Below are positions 61,301 to 64,000 of a stretch of DNA of 64,000 nucleotides, one piece after another. Numbering within the stretch: the stretch's first letter is position 1; each line of letters begins with the position of its first letter. The translations under genes and the position numbers were made by a program. This DNA comes from Streptomyces sp. SID9727 (lineage in GTDB: Bacteria > Actinomycetota > Actinomycetes > Streptomycetales > Streptomycetaceae). Below the pieces are notes generated by a model. That model was given only the letters and a program-made list of their open reading frames with translations, was not told where the DNA came from and made no database searches. The DNA is taken from positions 1 to 64,000 of the forward strand of contig NZ_JAAGNI010000233.1 in assembly GCF_010550605.1 (NCBI RefSeq), written 5' to 3'.

Positions 61301-61447
61301 CGCGAGCAATGCTTCGCGTGCCCAGTCCTCAATGATGACGTCATGCTCATCGCGCGGTAGCTCGTCCCCTTGGAGACGCTCCCAACCGGCCTCCTCCGCC
61401 CACTCGAGCAGTGAACGCTGGATCGTGCTCGCTTCTGTCCAACCCAT
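58373..61447 (-). CDS. hsdR: Type I restriction endonuclease, HsdR
   Basis: A 1024-aa restriction subunit. The PD-ExK nuclease is visible as D137 and E151-T-K153 (FDVVYYVNGFPLVVAETK). The translocase has Walker A HHQGSGKTE near 293-302 and DEAH in VLVDEAHRSQEGKF near 395. A C-terminal helical domain binds HsdM. ATG 61447 is 1 bp from the hsdS stop. It cleaves DNA lacking the modification made by HsdMS. Confidence 0.93.
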   Translation of the reverse strand: MGWTEASTIQRSLLEWAEEAGWERLQGDELPRDEHDVIIEDWAREALLALNPELVDDPESADLVLHELNQAVLDAHNGLVAANERLTVMLRGDHSFTTIDGRHVPRRLIDFKNLDNNRFTVADEVTINGATKPRRFDVVYYVNGFPLVVAETKTPVKHQVSWVNAAKDLHDVYEEEYPNFFATNVFNVATEGLEFRMAPIRAVPDPDSEIWAPWGSTEDDPKTVTGPARVERAARLLLRPETILPILKDLVMFRHARDASEVDIKFLPRYPQFEAALAIHAKVLAGRPGGLIWHHQGSGKTELMAFAAARLLRDDAVTGKFGSAPTVIVIADRKDLVRQTAEMFETAGMPRMTVPRNRRELHALLRSGEPGVIITTVHKFAEAGHLNNRSNIVVLVDEAHRSQEGKFGDAWRAAVPNAKFFGATGTAIQDKDRSTFKLFGDPDDPDFVMSRYTPEQSIADGFTKPVIVEGRSVGFNLDKEALDEAFDELATEEGLDEEEKVFLSGKASHIETILSNPERVAAVCRDIVDHFLTYVAPLGQKAQVVAYNQRLVIAYAKAIETELKRRAAVMPDGRLREVGVVMHVADSKETPKEHKKHLLTPEQEEALKRRFKKVDDPMSFIVVTAKWMTGFNAPIEGVLYLDKPAKDTNLFQTITRPNRPWKNPVTGQRKDFGRVVDYIGLARAIGRAVVDPKVKDGEEDELNVTDASKLAGKFVADLTRLLHLFSGIDTSDSSFESLAEAHERIPEGGAQRTEFIETYVALQTVWEFLDPHPMLQPFKGQYFWLAKVYESIRPKDVSKTFLWARLGAKTTDLIHGHMSEVGVKSMPSKTVTLDAAGLELVKKIAEQLKLSEQQRPESKAEDVYKEVLDSIEARLRRRLADTESPAYQSLAERIEKLRAKAIETVEDSLAFLEAALKIAQDVVAADRAAEQGDQAALDRLADPKRGALTQIVAENTPPGLHKIVPDIAARIDSIVVEVAYAGWSASDAGDKRVRRELRSVLKEYSLPIKGQLFDRTYEYVRENY

Positions 61448-61448
61448 G

Positions 61449-62657
61449 TCAGGACATCCTCTCGAGCAGAGCGTCATAAGACTCGGGAATCTCGATCTCC
61501 TGGTTCAGGAGGGAGGTCAGAAGGGTCGAGCGGAGCGCTCTGAGTTGAGCGAGTTCTGTCTGGGCGGCAGCGCTCTCGGAAAGGAAGCTGTCCAAGACTT
61601 TTGCAACCACCCGCTGCTCGTCGACCGGCGGGGAAGGGATACTGAACGTCTCCAACTGAGCCTTCGTAAGAGCTTGCCGAGTGCTGCCGGAACCGGACAT
61701 CACATCAAGGGCAGCCTTCAGATCCGAACGTCTGAGCACGTGAGCGAGGTACGACGGCTCGAGGACATCTCGGTTGCATCGCAAGATTGCGACGTGCTGG
61801 TTCACCCGTGCAGGTAGTGCTTCGTCCGGCACCATTGCGACCCGGTTTACTGAGGCCCCCGTGATGTTGATGAGGACATCGCTCGGTTCCACGGCTACGT
61901 TGTCGAGCAAGCGAGCTTGGTCGTCAAGGATCCTCGCCAAGCCATTCCACTCGAACCGACCGTCGTACACGTTCTGGGAGCGGATCAGCGAAACGCCCTC
62001 CATCACGTACGCGGCTTCACCTCCACGTGGGGTAGCTCCGCTACCGATTTTGGTCGTCAACATCTTCAACGGAACTTCAGGGCTATCCATTGCCCTCAGT
62101 AGCGAATCACGAGTTGCGTTGAGGACCCGCTCCGCCGCCACCTTCTCAATCGACAGACTTTGGACCAGCGCATCAACCGCGACCACGACGTCAACAATGC
62201 GGTACTGCTCCGGCAAGGAGGGGAGAGCAACTTCCATCGTCAAGAAGTCAGCAGGCTTGACTCGTTCACGCCTGCCGCCCATGCCGGTCGACAGCGCCTT
62301 CAGTTGCTCCCACAGTCGTTTTGTGGTGGTAAGGAGCCGGAAGTATTCGGGAAGCATTCGCTCACCGCACGTGAACGTCGGAAACTCTTGCGATGCGTAA
62401 ACCTCGCCCAGATCGTTCGGCGCAACGGTGATCGCTCCTTCGAACGCCTTCAATCGGCTGTAGACGATCTGGTTTGGACGAATGCGATTCAGCGTCTTGT
62501 ACGAGGTCTCATCGCCAGCGATCGGTTCCCGGAACAACAGACCCCGACCGCGGTTCAAGACACCGACGATGCCATAGGAGGTCGTCGCCGTGACCGGGAC
62601 CGCGTCGACGTCCAGCGCGATGACCTCGTCGAGCCGGACCCGCTCCCACTCACTCAC
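61449..62657 (-). CDS. hsdS: Type I specificity subunit, HsdS
   Basis: A 402-aa subunit with two target-recognition domains separated by helical spacers (VDALVQSLSIEKVAAERVLN, FLSESAAAQTELAQLRALRS), each ending a TRD (SLPEQYRIVDVVV and SPPVDEQRVVAKVLDSF). The sequence has noticeably lower GC than its neighbours, as often seen in exchanged TRDs. It overlaps hsdM by 8 nt. Confidence 0.92.
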   Translation of the reverse strand: MSEWERVRLDEVIALDVDAVPVTATTSYGIVGVLNRGRGLLFREPIAGDETSYKTLNRIRPNQIVYSRLKAFEGAITVAPNDLGEVYASQEFPTFTCGERMLPEYFRLLTTTKRLWEQLKALSTGMGGRRERVKPADFLTMEVALPSLPEQYRIVDVVVAVDALVQSLSIEKVAAERVLNATRDSLLRAMDSPEVPLKMLTTKIGSGATPRGGEAAYVMEGVSLIRSQNVYDGRFEWNGLARILDDQARLLDNVAVEPSDVLINITGASVNRVAMVPDEALPARVNQHVAILRCNRDVLEPSYLAHVLRRSDLKAALDVMSGSGSTRQALTKAQLETFSIPSPPVDEQRVVAKVLDSFLSESAAAQTELAQLRALRSTLLTSLLNQEIEIPESYDALLERMS

Positions 62658-64000
62658 TGGGCACCCCGAACACGCTCAGGTCGACGCCTGCCGCTGCGAG
62701 CCGCTCGAACATGGCAGCCTCGGTATCCATCCGGTGTTGGCGAGCATCGGCATACGCGACGAGCGCTGCACCCAGATCGGCAGTTTCCTCGGCGGCAACC
62801 TTGATGTAGCGGCCGATGTTCAGGTCGAAGCCGTTCTGCTCGATTTCCTCGAACGGCACCAGCCGGACGTTCGCACCACCCTCACCGTCTGGGTCATTAC
62901 CTGTCTGGTACGCCTCGATGAGAGCCCTGACGTCATCCTCGGACATACGGTTCTGCTTTTTGCCCTTGACGAACCGGGCCGAGCCGTCGATGAAGAGGAC
63001 GTGCTCCTTGCGTTCGACAGGCTTCTGATCACGGAAGATCAGCAGGCACGCCGGGATCGAGGTCGAGTAGAAGAGGTTGGGCGGCAGCCCGACGACGGCT
63101 TCCAGAAGGTCCTTCTCGATGAGGCCCTGGCGGATACTTGCCTCTGCGCCTCCGCGGAACAGCACGCCGTGGGGCATCACCACGCCGACACGGCCTGATC
63201 CAGGCTTCATCGATGAGACCATGTGCTGGACGAAGGCGTAGTCGCCGTTCTTCGCCGGCGGAACGCCGCAGATGGCTCGCGGGTCCGAAGACCAGCGGTC
63301 CGCTCCCCAATTCGCCAGCGAGAAGGGCGGGTTGGCGATCACGGTGTCGAACTGGCGGACGGCACCGCTGGGGGCCTTGAACGCTGGAGCGCGGAGGGTG
63401 TCTCCGCGCTTGATGTCGAAGTCCTCGATCTCGTGCAGGAACAAGTTCATCCGGGCGATCGAGGCCGTCGTCAGGTTGATCTCCTGGCCGTACGCCCTGA
63501 GGGTGCGGTGATCCTTGCCGGATTCGCGCAGCTGGTTGATCGTTGCGACAAGCATCCCGCCGGAGCCGCAGGACGGGTCGTAGACGGACTCGCCCGGCTC
63601 GGGCTGAAGGATCCCGACGAGCAAGTTCACGACCTCACGGGGCGTGAAGAACTCGCCGGCCTTCTTGCCCGACTCGTCGGCGAAGTTCTTCAGCAAGTAC
63701 TCGTAGCCCGCGCCGAGCAGGTCGTGCGAGACCGTCGACGGATCGAGCCTGATCTTGTTGAACGCTCGGATGAGCCCCAGCAGGGCCGACTCCGGGATGC
63801 GCTCCTGGTTGCCCCACGAGGCGTCGCCGAAGACGCCGGCGAGCGAGCGGGGGTTGGCCATTTCGATTCGCTGGAAGGTCTTCGCGATCTCCGCACCGAG
63901 GTTGGTGACCTTCTCGGTGACCTCGCTCCATAGCGTGCCTTCGGGCAGCTCGAACCGGTGAAAGTCGGCCTCGATCTCGTCGTCGAGGTCGTCGCCGTAC
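62650..64000 (-). CDS. hsdM: Type I DNA methyltransferase, HsdM (5' end off window)
   Basis: At least 449 residues, continuing past the right edge without a start in view. The N6-adenine methyltransferase motifs are visible: FFTPREVVNLLV, DPSCGSGGMLVATINQL (SAM-binding) and NPPF (catalytic). An internal ATG at 63861 is not the start, since the frame remains open and matches HsdM upstream (TLWSEVTEKVTNLGAEIAKT). With HsdS it modifies the recognition site. Confidence 0.93.
   Translation of the reverse strand, partial: YGDDLDDEIEADFHRFELPEGTLWSEVTEKVTNLGAEIAKTFQRIEMANPRSLAGVFGDASWGNQERIPESALLGLIRAFNKIRLDPSTVSHDLLGAGYEYLLKNFADESGKKAGEFFTPREVVNLLVGILQPEPGESVYDPSCGSGGMLVATINQLRESGKDHRTLRAYGQEINLTTASIARMNLFLHEIEDFDIKRGDTLRAPAFKAPSGAVRQFDTVIANPPFSLANWGADRWSSDPRAICGVPPAKNGDYAFVQHMVSSMKPGSGRVGVVMPHGVLFRGGAEASIRQGLIEKDLLEAVVGLPPNLFYSTSIPACLLIFRDQKPVERKEHVLFIDGSARFVKGKKQNRMSEDDVRALIEAYQTGNDPDGEGGANVRLVPFEEIEQNGFDLNIGRYIKVAAEETADLGAALVAYADARQHRMDTEAAMFERLAAAGVDLSVFGVPSE

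Overview
The window is high-GC DNA with codon use and gene families typical of Streptomyces or a close relative: a WhiB-like protein, XRE/DUF5753-DUF397 pairs, a cvnABCD conservon, ATGA/GTGA-coupled operons and leaderless promoters. It reads as accessory DNA (genomic island, integrative element or large plasmid) rather than core chromosome. No rRNA, tRNA, CRISPR array, transposase or integrase was found.

Left part (1-8405). A minus-strand operon resembles actinomycete plasmid/ICE backbone: a 40-aa peptide, a winged-helix Rep-like protein whose gene carries an iteron-like repeat array, a zinc-finger protein, a WhiB-like protein, and a membrane protein with a repetitive tail that runs off the left edge. 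Divergent to it is a plus-strand module of XRE regulator, ImmA/IrrE protease, DUF6545-type membrane protein and amidase.

First biosynthetic region (8537-18437, minus). A radical SAM/SPASM enzyme, a 2-oxoglutarate oxygenase and an HExxH-type putative peptide beta-hydroxylase surround an unannotated 56-codon gene that looks like a RiPP precursor. Upstream in the same operon are a nucleotidyltransferase, a D-2-hydroxyacid dehydrogenase, a TylF-like methyltransferase, a NUDIX protein, a PEP-mutase-like enzyme with an altered EDK motif, a dTMP-kinase-like protein and an unknown protein. An ATP-binding protein, XRE/DUF5753 and DUF397 genes flank it.

Second biosynthetic region (19968-38707, minus). 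A class I lanthipeptide cluster of the FxLD type: precursor, split LanB, LanC, a LanB elimination domain fused to an FxLD methyltransferase, an ABC transporter and a second stand-alone FxLD methyltransferase. It continues directly into five genes holding seven NUDIX domains, fused variously to a methyltransferase, an ASCH domain or repeated in tandem, plus a kinase/VanX-type dipeptidase fusion. A LuxR-type regulator heads the operon.

Middle (38836-46599, minus). A conservon (cvnA-D) sits in one transcription unit with a GH15 glucoamylase-like enzyme, two small membrane proteins, a GAF protein and an acyl-CoA dehydrogenase. Two large hairpins close the unit.

Right part (46864-64000). Plus-strand genes encode a class IV aminotransferase, an HTH-formylglycine-generating-enzyme-like protein, a TsaA/TrmO-like protein, a TPR regulator and a GNAT. 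Two NUDIX genes on the minus strand face a plus-strand operon of NDK, a 99-aa protein, a CYTH-like protein, an HD protein, an unknown 463-aa protein and a methyltransferase. A type I restriction-modification system (hsdM-hsdS-hsdR) fills the right edge, with hsdM cut off at its 5' end.

The window holds ten NUDIX domains in seven genes, two RiPP systems, and several perfect hairpins that mark operon ends or lie next to precursor genes.
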